From the NCBI RefSeq assembly GCF_018274385.1, contig NZ_JAAFYZ010000036.1, positions 1 to 61,664 on the forward strand: DNA of 61,664 nt, written 5' to 3'. The position numbers were made by a program, and so were the translations under genes. Position 1 is the first letter of the stretch. Every line of letters begins with the position of its first letter. Under the pieces are notes generated by a model, which ran no database searches, had not been told where the DNA came from, and saw only the letters and a list, made by a program, of their open reading frames with translations. Below, in pieces: positions 1 through 12,788 of this stretch. The stretch comes from Catenulispora pinistramenti (GTDB lineage: Bacteria > Actinomycetota > Actinomycetes > Streptomycetales > Catenulisporaceae).

Positions 1-92
1 AAGTTCGCGCCATACGAAACCGCCGCCTACCTGCATGTCCGCCGCGCGCGGACTTTACCCCCGGACACCGGTGCTGTACCCCCCGGGCTGAC

Positions 93-445
93 GACGCGAC
101 CGAGGGGAACGGACCGCACCACCTCACAGGCCGCCGCCGCTGAGACTGACCCGGCCACCCTGGGGAACCGCGCTAGTTTCCCTGAGGTTGCCGAGGCCCG
201 CCGGAGGCCCGGCTCTTCACCACAGCCCTTGACCTTGACCTTCAGCTCTTGATCTTGCTTGTGGCTCTTGCTCTTGATCTGGCCTGTGCTGTTGATCTTG
301 CTTGTGCCCTTGCTCTGACTTGCTGGAGTTGAAGAGGCCTGAGGTGGGGCGGGGTTGTGAACGCGCGAACCGGCAGCCGACAAACACACCCGCCGACCCG
401 AACCCCGAACCGGCTCAACTATGACCGAAGGCCGTAAAAGGCATT
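93..445 (+). repeat. Left arm of long window-flanking inverted repeat
   Basis: The reverse complement of this stretch aligns by eye with about 61325-61664. Shared blocks include the GACCGAAGGCCGTAAAA-type block, the stretch around AACCCCGCCCCACCTCAG, the CTTGATCTTGCT-type low-complexity tract and a very well conserved block around 175-226. The arms face each other about 61 kb apart and bracket all recognisable genes. The right arm runs into the window edge, so the true length is unknown. It may be a dispersed genomic repeat or the 3' end of a repeated gene rather than a defined mobile-element end. Confidence 0.7.
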
Positions 446-609
446 TGAAACCCACAGACCAACCGTAACCCGGCTCGCAAACTGCAACCCCAAGAAAAGA
501 CCCGAACCCGAACACCCCAAACCGACCCTCTACCGCACTACCTCATCCCGCCAGCAATCCAGCGAAACCGCCACGCCGACAGCAACCTCCGCCCAGGCCG
601 AGTCATCAC

Positions 610-627
610 CAGGGTAAACGTTGCCTG
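610..627. promoter_or_regulatory. AACGTT-centred imperfect palindrome
   Basis: The sequence CAGGGTAAACGTTGCCTG is an imperfect palindrome centred on AACGTT with CAGG and CCTG ends. It lies 23 bases beyond the stop codon of the SARP gene. A closely matching copy follows the last gene of the window (61150-61162). Placement just after stop codons at both ends suggests a transcription-end or dispersed palindrome rather than an operator. Confidence 0.4.
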
Positions 628-649
628 ACACGACAGTAGCTGGTCACCT

Positions 650-3600
650 TCATCCAGCCGCCGGGTGACCTCCTCCACCAGTGTGGCGACCGGGTCGGCG
701 CCGGCTCCGCCGCTCATCCGGGGGGGTGTAGAGCAGTTCCCGGGCCTGCTGGGCCTCGGCGGCGGCCTCGTGCGCGCCGGCCCGGGCCACGAGAGTCTGC
801 GCGATCAGCGGGTTCGCCCCGACCTCGCGGGCGAGGCGGACCGCGGTCTCGGCATGCGTCGCCGCCGTCTCCGGTCTGCCCACTGCCATGTCCGCCTCTA
901 CCAGCGCCAGCAGGGAGCGGCAGTGCGCTACGTGATCGTTGGTGACTTCGGCCAGTGTCAGCGCTTCGAGCAGGGCGCGCATCGCCGCTTCGCCGTCCCC
1001 GCGGCGCAGGTCCACGGTCGCCAGTCCGATCATGCCGTAGCACTCGCCGACCTGGTCTCCGGTCGTTCGTGTCGCCGTGAGCACATTCGTGTACGCCCGC
1101 GCGGCGCGATCGAGTTCCCCGGCCCTGATGCGCAGTTCGCCGATCTGCTTCTGCACCTGTGCGCCGACTCGGTGGTTGCCGGTGCGCTCGCAAATCTCCT
1201 CGGCGCGCTCCAGAACGTGGGCGGCCGCGCCGTCGTCTCCGCGGTCCAGGTGCACCTGCGCCAGGCTGTACAGGACATGTGCCTCGGCGATCTGGTCGCT
1301 GACGACCTCGAAGACTGCCAGCGCCTCCTCCCAGCGTTCCACCGCCTCGGCCAGCTTGCCACCGCGCCGGTCGAGGACGGCCATGTTGCGCAGAACCAGA
1401 GCCGCCCCGTGGTCCTCGTCCAGCTTTCGGTAGAGGGCGAGAGCTTGCTGGAAATGCCGCATCGCAGGGGTATTCTGCTGCTCGAACATGAACAGCGAGC
1501 CGAGCGAGTAGCGGATCGCCGCTTCGCCCCGCTGGTCCCGCGCGCGGCATACCGCCCGCAGTGCCGCCTCGTGCGTCTCGCGCCAGTCCGCGAAGTACGA
1601 GCGCGTCTCGTAGAGCGCCACGCAGCTGATCGCGAGTTCCCAGGCGTGCTCCGCCAACCCGGCGGCCGCGGCTTGCCGCACCGTTGTGGACAGGCAGTGA
1701 CGCTCCTGCTCATACCAGGCCAGTGGATCGTGCAGCAGGCGGTCGACCAGTGGGTGGGGCAGCGCCCAGCGCGCGGCGCCACTGGTCGGCAGGAGATAGT
1801 CGCCCGAGTATTCGCGGATATGTGCCTCGCGGGCCAGGAAGACCAGTGCCCCGGTCAGCCGCTCCAGCGCCTCATACCGGTCTTCGGGGCCCTCCTCCAT
1901 CACGAGCCGCTCGCGGGCGAACGGGCGCACGATGTCGTAGAAGCGGTACCTGATTGGTGCCGCGTCGGACGTCCGCTCGGTGTCGATGAGATAGGCCTCG
2001 GCCAGCTCTTCCATGAGCTCCTGCGCGTAATGCACGTCCGTTTGCAGCAGCGGGGCGGCGACCCAGGAGGCGAAACTGGGGCTGTCGGAGATGGCCAGGA
2101 GCCGGAGAAGGCGACGCGCGTCGGGAGAGAGCGTGTCGTAGGTGAGAGCGATACTCGCGCGCAGGCCCAGTCCACCGTGGTCGAGCTCTTCGAGCCGGCG
2201 TGAGCTGTCCCGGAGCCGCTCGACCTGGTCGGCGACGGCCCGGTGCGGGCGGTCGGCCAGCCGGGCGGCGGCGATCCGAAGCGCGAGCGGCAGGTTCTCG
2301 CACAGGTCGCACAGCTGGTGGACCGCCTCCGGTTCGGCATCGATCCGCTGTGCACCCAGGATGCGCGTGAGCAGTTCGACCGCCGTGTCCTCGCTCATCG
2401 CCGGCACTTCGTGCCGACTGGTCGCGGGAATCCCGGTGAGCCGGCGACGGCTGGTGACCAGCACGGAGCATTTCGGATTGCCGGGCAGCAGTTGCATCAC
2501 CTGCTGCTCGGACCCGGCGTCGTCGAGCACGATCAGTACCCGGCGGTCGCCGAGCAGGTTGCGGTACAGCTCGGCGCGCTGCTCCAGGTCCTCTGGAATC
2601 GAGGAGCTGTCGACCCCGAGCAGGCGCAGGAAGCGCTCGAGGACGTTGGCCGGGTTGACCTGGCGGTTGCCGGAGCGCAGCCGGGCGAACAGCTGTCCGT
2701 CCGGGTACGAGGCGGCCAGCTGGTGCGCGGCCTGCACCGCCAGCGCCGTCTTGCCGACGCCGCCGCGCCCGTACACGATGCGCACCGAACTGGCAGGCGG
2801 TGTGCCGGTCCCGACCAACGCCTCCAGCAGGATGCGACGACCGGTGAAGTCGGGCACCGCGGCGGGCAGCATCCGTGGCACGGCTACCCCCGGCTGCTCC
2901 GGTCGCGAGGCCGCAGGCTGTGGCTGGGTGACGCGCCGGTAGGCGGTGGCGGGCCCGGATAGAGCGGCCGGGTCCCGATGCGCGTTGGATCGCTGCATAT
3001 GATCGTTGTTCAGGATGGCCAGGTGGAGCCGCTGCAGCTCGGGGCCCGGCTCGATACCGAGCTGATCGATCAGAGTGGCGCGCGTGCCGCGGTAGACCTC
3101 CAGCGCCTCGGCCCGGCGGCCCGCGTTGTGCAGGGCGGTGATCAGCAGGGCTTGGAGGTGTTCGCGCAGCGGGTACTCGCGGGTGAGGCTGATCAGTTCG
3201 CCGATCGTCTGCTGCCGCGGCTCGGCACGTAGTTCGGCCTCGACGCGCTCCTCGACGGCCGCTATCCGCAGCTCCTCGAGGTTCACCACAGCACGTTGGA
3301 TCAGCGGGCTGTCGATCCCGGACAGCGCGCTGCCACGCCACATCGCCAGAGCCCTGTCGTACTCCTCGACGGCCCGCGCGTCCTCGCCGACGGCGGCCAG
3401 CCGCCGTGCCTGGGCGACGGCGGTCTCGAAGTCGCGAGAGTCGAGCGTGTCCTCGCCCAGCCGCAGGACGTACCCCGGAGACTGGGTGCTGATAAGGTTC
3501 CGCCCGCTGGCGGCGGACACCCGGTGCCGGATGGACGAGACGCAGATCTGCACCTGATTACGGGCGGTGCGCGGCGGGTCTTCGTCCCAGAGAGCCTCGA

Positions 3601-3739
3601 ACAGCCGGTTGACCGGGACGATGCTGTCCTGTTCGAGCAACAATGCGGACAACAGGGTTGCCTGCCTCGGGCCGCCGATGTTCACGGGTCGCCCCTCGTG
3701 GAGGACTTCGAGAGGGCCGAGTACGCGGAACTCCACCAT
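650..3739 (-). CDS. AfsR/SARP-family regulator with NB-ARC and TPR domains
   Basis: This is a 1029-residue transcriptional regulator. The N-terminal winged-helix DNA-binding domain (about residues 1-95, beginning VEFRVLGPLEVLHEG) is followed by a bacterial transcriptional activation domain (about 100-250), an NB-ARC ATPase whose P-loop reads GRGGVGKTAL near residue 325, and a C-terminal TPR array (about 680-1000). This is the AfsR architecture of pathway-specific activators of secondary metabolism. It lies downstream of, and on the same strand as, the NRPS-PKS operon, separated by 240 bases, so it may have its own promoter or be read through. It probably activates region A. The assignment to the family is firm; the target is inferred. 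Confidence 0.93.
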   Translation of the reverse strand: MVEFRVLGPLEVLHEGRPVNIGGPRQATLLSALLLEQDSIVPVNRLFEALWDEDPPRTARNQVQICVSSIRHRVSAASGRNLISTQSPGYVLRLGEDTLDSRDFETAVAQARRLAAVGEDARAVEEYDRALAMWRGSALSGIDSPLIQRAVVNLEELRIAAVEERVEAELRAEPRQQTIGELISLTREYPLREHLQALLITALHNAGRRAEALEVYRGTRATLIDQLGIEPGPELQRLHLAILNNDHMQRSNAHRDPAALSGPATAYRRVTQPQPAASRPEQPGVAVPRMLPAAVPDFTGRRILLEALVGTGTPPASSVRIVYGRGGVGKTALAVQAAHQLAASYPDGQLFARLRSGNRQVNPANVLERFLRLLGVDSSSIPEDLEQRAELYRNLLGDRRVLIVLDDAGSEQQVMQLLPGNPKCSVLVTSRRRLTGIPATSRHEVPAMSEDTAVELLTRILGAQRIDAEPEAVHQLCDLCENLPLALRIAAARLADRPHRAVADQVERLRDSSRRLEELDHGGLGLRASIALTYDTLSPDARRLLRLLAISDSPSFASWVAAPLLQTDVHYAQELMEELAEAYLIDTERTSDAAPIRYRFYDIVRPFARERLVMEEGPEDRYEALERLTGALVFLAREAHIREYSGDYLLPTSGAARWALPHPLVDRLLHDPLAWYEQERHCLSTTVRQAAAAGLAEHAWELAISCVALYETRSYFADWRETHEAALRAVCRARDQRGEAAIRYSLGSLFMFEQQNTPAMRHFQQALALYRKLDEDHGAALVLRNMAVLDRRGGKLAEAVERWEEALAVFEVVSDQIAEAHVLYSLAQVHLDRGDDGAAAHVLERAEEICERTGNHRVGAQVQKQIGELRIRAGELDRAARAYTNVLTATRTTGDQVGECYGMIGLATVDLRRGDGEAAMRALLEALTLAEVTNDHVAHCRSLLALVEADMAVGRPETAATHAETAVRLAREVGANPLIAQTLVARAGAHEAAAEAQQARELLYTPPDERRSRRRPGRHTGGGGHPAAG

Positions 3740-3979
3740 CGTCAGGCCGATCGAGGTCTGTGGCAGCGGACACGAGTGCGTCGAACCGCGAGTGCTTCCA
3801 CATGCGCTGCCGGGATGATCAGCCCGAACCGCTCCGGAGCGGACGTTTTCGAAGTCATGCGGTCAGCTTGGCGACGGCCGTTCCCAATCCGACCCCGTTC
3901 CGTTCCCGCGCCCTGGTACCTGGCGGAACGCAGCGGGAACGACACATCGGACAACCTGTAGAGGAACTCGCCGAGACTG

Positions 3980-5917
3980 TCAGGCCTCGTCGATGAGCCG
4001 CGCGAGGTCGGCCACGGTCGGGTGGTCGAAGAAGAGGCCGAGCGGAACTTCGACGCCCAGGGCGCTGCGGATACGCGAAATCATCCTGCTGGCCTGGAGT
4101 GAGTGGCCACCCAGGTCGAAGAAGTCATCTTCGCGGCCGATGTCCGACACGGCCATCACCTCGCGCCAGATGGCTATGAGGGTCTGCTCAGTCCGGATGC
4201 TCTGGCTTGTGTTCGTGTCCCCGAGCTCGGTTGCACGTGCCGTGAGGCCGTCGGTGCCCGTGTGGCCGTCGCCGGCGCCCAGGGCGGCCAGAGCCCGGCG
4301 GTCCACCTTGCCGTTCAAGCTGAGCGGAAGGGCTTCGACGATGACGAGACGGTCCGGGATGAGGTGGCTCGGGAGCCGTTGGCGGAGGCGTTCGCGGATT
4401 TCGGCGATCTGCGCACGGGGATCAGCCCGCGGGAGGTTGAGGCGGTCGAGGCGGTCGAGGCGGTCGAGGCGGTCGAGGCGGCCGCCGGCCCCGTCGAGCA
4501 CCACGTAGGCCGCCAACACGGCGTCGTCCGTCGACGTCGCGATGAGGGCGAGCGCCGCCTGGCGCACCACGGGATCCGCGCGCAGAGCCTCCTCGATCTC
4601 GCCGGGTTCCACCCGATAGCCGCGCTTCTTGATCTGTCCGTCGAGGCGGCCGAGGAAGTCGATCGACCCGTCCGGCAGGTACATCGCGAGGTCCTGTGTG
4701 GCATAGAGCCGGCTGCCGGGAGGCCCCGGAGCCGGGATGGTCCGCTGGGCTGTCAATTTCTTGTCATTGAGGTAGCCGCGGAAGATCCCCGGACCACCGG
4801 CATAGAGCATCCCGGGAGTTCCGACGGCTGCGGGGCGCAGGTCCTTGTCGAGGACTTCGACCCGGGTGCCGCGGATCGGTTTGCCGATCGGGATCCGCTC
4901 GTGCCCGGTGTCCTCGAGGGTGATGTGATGGCAGGCGGTGAACGTCGTCATTTCCGTCGGCCCGTACCCGTTGATCAGGCGGCAGTGCGGATGGGCCTGG
5001 ATGAAGCGCCGTGCCTGCCGGGGCGAGACCACGTCTCCGCCGGTGATCAGCTGGGTGAGTCCGCCGAGGTCATCGAGGCATTCATCAACCATGAGGTTGA
5101 ACAGACCCGAAGTCAGGAAGGCGCAATTGATGCCGTGCCGGACGAGGTATCGGCCCAGTTCGAGCGCGGAGAACGGTCCGGGCGGGCCGATCACCAGCCG
5201 ACCGCCGTTGGCCAGGGCGCCCCAGATCTCGAAGGTGGCCGCGTCGAAGGACACCGACGCGATGTTCGCCATGACGACATCCGCGTCGAGCTGTACGTAG
5301 TCGGGTTCGTGCACCAGGCGGGTGACTCCGGCGTGCCGGATCGCCGCGGCTTTGGGTGTGCCGGTGGAGCCCGAGGTGAACATGATGTAAGCCAGCGAGT
5401 CACCGCAGGTGCCCGCCACCGCCGGATGTGGCTCCCGCGCCGACGCCCGGTCCGGGCCCGCCGCGCCGACTCCCCGCGTCGCACAGTCCTGGTCGCGGCA
5501 GTCCACGATCTCGACTTCCGCACCGGTGTCCGGCACGCGAGCGGCGAACTCCGAGCTCGTGACGACGGTTTCGACGCCCGCCGCGTCGAGCATCAGACGA
5601 AGGCGTGGGTCGGGATAGCTCGGGTCCAGCGGAACGTAGCAGCCGCCCGCCTTCAACACGGCGAGCGCTGACAGGGCGAAGTCCTCTGAGCGCTCCAGAA
5701 GCACTCCGACCGCTGTGTCCGGCCCGACACCGCTGCGGACCAGGCGCGTGGCAAGCCGCTCGGCGCGCGCGTCGAGTTCGCCGTAGCTCAAGTCGCCCTG
5801 CGGGCCGGTCAGCGCGACCCGATCGGGGAACGCGGTCGCATGGGCCGCGAACATTTCGTGCACGCACGGCTCGACCGAGGACGAGATGCGGTTGCCGGCG
5901 GAATTCCGGGGTCTCAC
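3980..5917 (-). CDS. Free-standing NRPS loading protein, A-PCP
   Basis: This 645-residue protein is an adenylation domain plus peptidyl carrier domain. It activates an amino acid as adenylate and holds it as a thioester. Visible motifs are YIMFTSGSTGTPK (A3), FDAATFEIW (A4), NGYGPTE (A5), the GRLDGQIKKRGYRVEPGEIE stretch (A8), LSLNGKVDRR (A10, with the catalytic Lys) and the carrier motif DLGGHSLQ. My hand-read specificity code is DAFFIGGTFK, close to the published Val (DAFWIGGTFK) and Ile codes, so a branched aliphatic substrate is likely. I chose the GTG at 5917-5915 because it follows a strong GGAGGG site six bases upstream; longer readings run through the previous gene. Four tandem Arg-Leu-Asp units interrupt the C-terminal subdomain. 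It follows the flavoprotein gene by 14 bases, suggesting modification of the loaded aminoacyl thioester. Confidence 0.92.
   Translation of the reverse strand: MRPRNSAGNRISSSVEPCVHEMFAAHATAFPDRVALTGPQGDLSYGELDARAERLATRLVRSGVGPDTAVGVLLERSEDFALSALAVLKAGGCYVPLDPSYPDPRLRLMLDAAGVETVVTSSEFAARVPDTGAEVEIVDCRDQDCATRGVGAAGPDRASAREPHPAVAGTCGDSLAYIMFTSGSTGTPKAAAIRHAGVTRLVHEPDYVQLDADVVMANIASVSFDAATFEIWGALANGGRLVIGPPGPFSALELGRYLVRHGINCAFLTSGLFNLMVDECLDDLGGLTQLITGGDVVSPRQARRFIQAHPHCRLINGYGPTEMTTFTACHHITLEDTGHERIPIGKPIRGTRVEVLDKDLRPAAVGTPGMLYAGGPGIFRGYLNDKKLTAQRTIPAPGPPGSRLYATQDLAMYLPDGSIDFLGRLDGQIKKRGYRVEPGEIEEALRADPVVRQAALALIATSTDDAVLAAYVVLDGAGGRLDRLDRLDRLDRLNLPRADPRAQIAEIRERLRQRLPSHLIPDRLVIVEALPLSLNGKVDRRALAALGAGDGHTGTDGLTARATELGDTNTSQSIRTEQTLIAIWREVMAVSDIGREDDFFDLGGHSLQASRMISRIRSALGVEVPLGLFFDHPTVADLARLIDEA
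4439..4481. repeat. Tandem 9-bp repeat inside the A domain
   Basis: The 9-base unit GAGGCGGTC recurs nearly perfectly almost five times. On the coding strand it gives consecutive Arg-Leu-Asp triplets between motifs A8 and A10 of the A-PCP protein. This is a microsatellite-like, in-frame expansion in a surface loop. Confidence 0.85.
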
Positions 5918-5931
5918 CGAGATCCCTCCTT

Positions 5932-7815
5932 TCAGGGGGCGGTTCGGACGATCGGCGCAGTCGTGGTGATCACGTCGTCGAGGAGGAAGTCCAGCCTGGG
6001 ATCGGCGCCGAGCCATGCCTTGGTCAGGCCGGCGTGGTCGGGCTCGGAGGCGGGGCTTTCGGCGGGATCGTCTTCTCCTGGCCATGGGCAGCCCGCCACC
6101 CATGGAGCGGCGGACAAGCACGCGAGCTGATATCCGAGGTCTGCCAGCCGTCTGCGGGATGCCGCGCATGAGATGTCGGCCAGGGTCAGGACCCACTCGC
6201 GGTCTTGCCGGGCAAGCTCCGCCGCGTGGCCCAGTACCACTGACATTCCGAGCAGTTCCCCGCCGATCCGGCCGATCAGGGCGACCAGCCGCTGCTGTCC
6301 GAACACCTCCTGCGGCGACCGGTCGCGGGTGACCTCTGCGCAGATCCGGGCCAGCACGCGAGCGCGGCGCTGGAGGTAACGCAGGTGCGCTCGGCAGGCA
6401 TCGTCCAGCTCGGGTGCCTCGCTGTTCTCCGGCTCGTCCACGGTGTCGGGGCCGAACGGTCGGGCCCCGAAGTGACAGGCGGTCAGTGCCGCCTGCGCCG
6501 ACCACCGGTCGATCATGAAATCGACTCCGCCGGCGACCCGAAGAGCTCTGGCGTCGCGGAAGAAGCGCTCCACCGGCAATGGCTCCGCTCCGCGCCCTGC
6601 CTTGCTTGCGGCGGTCTCATAACCCTCGGCGCCCAGGAGCGAGACGGTTCGGTCCACCGCCCGCCAGCATCCGGCGGACGCCAGATTCTTCGCGGCGGTC
6701 AGGTCCGGCTCGTCCTCGGCGTCGCGCCATGCCTGGAGCGCCCAGGTGCTGATGCTGTCGATCGCGAAGACGTCGGCCGCGGTCTCGGCCACGAGTCGCC
6801 GGATCTCGTCGTATTCACCGAGCCCTCGGCCGTCGATCACCCGGCGGTTCACGAAGCTGCGGGACCAGTGAAGGCACATCTTCGCGGTGGCGAGCGAACA
6901 CGAACCGATCACCAGCAGTCGGCCCAGGGAGGCGAGCTGCCCCAGTTCGCGGGGGATGAACGACGCGGCAGCCTCTCCGCCTTGAGCCTCATCGGAGTGG
7001 GGCACGGCGCGGTCGGGCCGCATGCGCCAGCCGTCCTCATCGGTGTCCATGAGATGGAAGTCGGGCACGCGGACACGGCCGAGCAGCACTCTTCCGATCG
7101 GCGAACCGTGCAGGCCCATGAATTCCTGTCGTTGTACGGTGAATCCCGGCGTGTCGGCCTCGACGAAGAACAGTCGTACGGCTTCGGACCCATCGGGCTC
7201 GGCCAGGGTCGCTGAGACATCCATGATGCGCGCGGCCACACCGTTTCCAATGAAGACCTTTTCACCGGTGATCTCGTAGGCGGCACCGTCGTCCACGGGT
7301 ACTGCCCGGGTCTCGCGGCGCTGGTTCGCAGTCCCGATTGCCTCCGCGTCGGCGCCCGCGGAGACGATGCCCTCGGCTACCCGCCGTCCGATCATGGAAC
7401 GCAGCGGACCCTCTGGCAGCAGCGGCAGGTAAGTGCCGGAGCCGAAAGCGTTCGTGAGACCCACGTAGTAGGCCAACGCCAGGCTCCGACTCGCCGCCGT
7501 CTCGATCACGCGGAACGCGGTCAACGGCTCAAGGCCGAGTCCGCCCGCTGCGCTGTCCACCGTCATCGCCAGTAGTCCGGATGCGCGCAGCCCGTCGGTG
7601 AAAGCCGCGGGCAGCGTGCCCTCGCGTTCGAGCGCCTCCGGATCGATGTGCTCCATGACCAGTGCGGCGGTCTGGTTCACCGCCGCGTCGCCCCGTTCGC
7701 GTTCGCCTTCGGTCTGCCGCGGGAACGCGCTCAGCCTCGCCCAGGGCACCTCACCTTTGAAGACGGCGTGCAACGCACTGACGGAGGACCTCGGCGAGCG
7801 AGGCGAAGAACTCAT
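5932..7815 (-). CDS. Acyl-CoA dehydrogenase-like flavoprotein, catalytic Glu replaced
   Basis: This is a 627-residue acyl-CoA dehydrogenase-superfamily protein. Residues about 45-440 carry the helical, beta and second helical domains; about 450-610 form an extra helical C-terminal part as in VLCAD/ACAD9-type enzymes. In the family the catalytic base lies in an EGT motif; here the equivalent stretch reads RALRVAGGVDFMI, with Gly at the Glu position. Next to an A-PCP, such flavoproteins typically oxidise a carrier-bound aminoacyl group (PltE and RedW families), but loss of the Glu points to other chemistry or a non-catalytic role. The ATG at 7815 follows a GGGAG site 7 bases upstream and overlaps the thioesterase gene by 65 bases; a GTG at 7749 is a plausible alternative that would remove the overlap. 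Confidence 0.85.
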   Translation of the reverse strand: MSSSPRSPRSSVSALHAVFKGEVPWARLSAFPRQTEGERERGDAAVNQTAALVMEHIDPEALEREGTLPAAFTDGLRASGLLAMTVDSAAGGLGLEPLTAFRVIETAASRSLALAYYVGLTNAFGSGTYLPLLPEGPLRSMIGRRVAEGIVSAGADAEAIGTANQRRETRAVPVDDGAAYEITGEKVFIGNGVAARIMDVSATLAEPDGSEAVRLFFVEADTPGFTVQRQEFMGLHGSPIGRVLLGRVRVPDFHLMDTDEDGWRMRPDRAVPHSDEAQGGEAAASFIPRELGQLASLGRLLVIGSCSLATAKMCLHWSRSFVNRRVIDGRGLGEYDEIRRLVAETAADVFAIDSISTWALQAWRDAEDEPDLTAAKNLASAGCWRAVDRTVSLLGAEGYETAASKAGRGAEPLPVERFFRDARALRVAGGVDFMIDRWSAQAALTACHFGARPFGPDTVDEPENSEAPELDDACRAHLRYLQRRARVLARICAEVTRDRSPQEVFGQQRLVALIGRIGGELLGMSVVLGHAAELARQDREWVLTLADISCAASRRRLADLGYQLACLSAAPWVAGCPWPGEDDPAESPASEPDHAGLTKAWLGADPRLDFLLDDVITTTAPIVRTAP

Positions 7816-8514
7816 CGGGTTGCTCCCTGAAGTAGAAGTGGTCTCCCTCGAACATCCGAAACTCGAAAGGACCGGCGGTGTATTCGTTCCAGGCCGCGAG
7901 CGAAGCGGGCGGATCGCTGTCCTGCGAGCCGCCGAGGACCGTGACGGGGAGGTTCAGCGGCAGCGGCGGCCGTGCCGGGAAGCTCCTGACCACCTCGAGG
8001 TCGGCCCGCAGCGCACCGAACAGCAGAGCCCTGACCTCGGGGTCGGGGTCGATGTGCGATGGGCCGCAGTCGCGCGCTATGGCGGCGGCGAGCGCGTCGT
8101 CGTCGAGGTCCGCCGCCGATGCCGGCCGGGTGAGCAGGTGCGGGGCGGGCGAGGCCGAGAGCACGAGGGCTTCGGGTAGTGGCAGTTCGCGTCTGACCAG
8201 TTCGGCGGCCGTCTCGTAGGCGAGCAGCGCGCCGAGGCTGTGCCCGAACAGCACAAAGGGCTCCCCGAATTCGACCCCGTCGACGACGGCGCCGACCAGG
8301 TCCGGCAACTCGGTGAACGGCGGTTCGGCCAGCCGGCTTCCGCGGCCGGGCAGTTGCACGCCCCACACCTCGGCCTCGGGCAGGCGCTGGGACCACCGCA
8401 TGTACTCCCCCGGCATGCCCCCGCTGTGGGGGAAGCAGTACATCCTGACCGCGGCGAACGGATTGTGCGTGGCGCACAGCCCCCAGCGGGGCCCGGCCGT
8501 GCCGGAGAAGGCCG

Positions 8515-8518
<4 letters not shown>
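7751..8518 (-). CDS. Type II thioesterase
   Basis: This is a 255-residue alpha/beta hydrolase of the GrsT/SrfAD family, which removes stalled or mis-primed acyl groups from carrier domains. The nucleophile elbow is GHSLGA (Ser94) and the catalytic His lies in GDHFYF (about His227). Other family features are CFPHSGG near residue 28 and QLPGRGSR near residue 55. The GTG start overlaps the TGA of the PKS gene (GTGA), implying translational coupling. It could also contribute to product release, because no integrated thioesterase is seen in the assembly line. Confidence 0.95.
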
Positions 8519-11507
<2,989 letters not shown>

Positions 11508-11511
<4 letters not shown>

Positions 11512-12788
11512 GATGCCGGTCCTTCAAGTCGGACTGCGGGCGGGAGCTCGGGCAACGGTGCCTTCGTGAGGGACGGTAGGCCGGAGAAGGCCAGCGGCAG
11601 GATCGACACGGCGCACACGGCCGCCGCGACCCACATCACCGCGCGCAGTCCGAGCGGGGCGACCAGCACAGCGCCGAGCGTCGCACCGATCGGCACCGCA
11701 CCCCAGGAGATGAAGCGCAGCGTCGCGTTCATCCGGCCGAGCAGATGGGCCGCGGTGACGGTCTGGCAGAGCGTGGTCTGCACGACGTTGAACATCACCA
11801 CGCCGATGTAGACCACGAACAGGCCGATCGCGAACACCGCGCCGTCGCCGGAGATCGGGATGATGACCGCGCCGACGGTGAACAGCGCCACGCCGACCAG
11901 TAGCGCCGGGCCGGTGCCCAGCCGCTGCTCGACCTTGGCGCCGGCCATCGCGCCGACGAGGCCGCCGAGGCTGCCGACGGCGAGTACCAGACCGACCGCG
12001 GCAGAGCCCAGACGCAGCGTCTGCACCCCGAGAGGAACCTGGAGCGCGAGCACGATCGCGAAGGCGAGGTCCGCAGCGCCCGCACACAGCGCCAACGGAC
12101 GCAGCAGTGGATGCTGGAACACGAAGTGCACGCCTTCGGCGATGTCCCTGCGCAGGCTCAGCCTTTCGACACGCTTCGCCGGCGCGCCCTGGACCCGGAT
12201 ACGGGACAGGAAGAGCGCGGAAATGATGTACGTCCCGACGTTCACACCGATCGCGGCGGTCGCGGTGGACACCTGGGCCATCAAGCCGCCGAGGCCCGGG
12301 CCGGAGAACTGCGCGAACGCCCGTGAGCCCTCGATCTTCCCGTTGCCGTCGGCCAGGTGCTCCCGCCCGATCAGAGCCGGCAGATACGACATCTGCGCCA
12401 CGTCGAAGAACAGCGTGCCGAGGCCGATGACGAACGCGACGACGAACAGCTGCGGGAGCCCGAGCACTCCGGCCGAGTGTGCGATCGGTATGGACAGCAC
12501 GGCCAGCGCCCGCACCAGATCGCACGCGAGGAGTGTCCCGCGGCGCGGCAGTCGCTCAACCCAGGCGCCGACGGGCAGGCCCAGCAGCAGGGAAGGCAAG
12601 AACTCGGCTGCGGACAGCAGGCTCACCTCCTCGACCGAGGCGTGCAGCACGATCAGGGCGATCAGCGGAAAGGCGAGCACGGTGACCTGAGTGCCGATCA
12701 GGCTCACCGTCATGGCCGCCCAGAGCGAGCGGAAGTCCCGGTGCCGCCACAGGCTGTTTTCCGCCATGTCAACTTTGTCATCGAACAT
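11508..12788 (-). CDS. MFS exporter (macrolide-efflux/enterobactin-exporter type)
   Basis: This is a 426-residue multi-pass membrane protein with about 12 hydrophobic segments. It begins with the typical FRSLWAAMTVSLIGTQV helix and has a loop-2 motif region around LPVGAWVERLPRRGTLLACD. It resembles the MFS_3/EntS-like exporters often found in siderophore and peptide clusters and probably exports the region A product. The ATG at 12788 has a GGAGAAGG site just upstream and overlaps the end of the NRPS gene by 11 bases; its stop overlaps the PKS start. Confidence 0.9.

Larger units (their letters stand above)
1..649. other. Gene-poor left flank
   Basis: I see no convincing gene here. The minus-strand open frame at 27-515 lies inside repetitive DNA and resembles nothing I know. 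A plus-strand frame is open from before base 1 to a TGA at about 249; its first residues (PYETAAYLHVRRAR) resemble a MerR/excisionase-type helix, so this could be the 3' end of a small DNA-binding gene, but that is weak. The segment holds the left copy of a long inverted repeat, a CTTG-rich low-complexity tract (about 228-325) and an imperfect palindrome just after the stop of the first regulator. Confidence 0.5.

Noticed and set aside
27-515. Minus-strand open frame of 162 codons in the left flank
   Set aside because: It lies wholly within the long repeat and a CTTG-rich tract, has no recognisable domain, and its counterpart at the right end does not keep the same reading frame.
665-2203. 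Plus-strand 512-codon frame opposite the first SARP
   Set aside because: It is a high-GC shadow of the regulator with no family resemblance; the minus-strand product has clear domain order.
3742-3954. 70-codon minus-strand frame between the SARP and the A-PCP gene
   Set aside because: No ribosome site or recognisable features; more likely the SARP promoter region.
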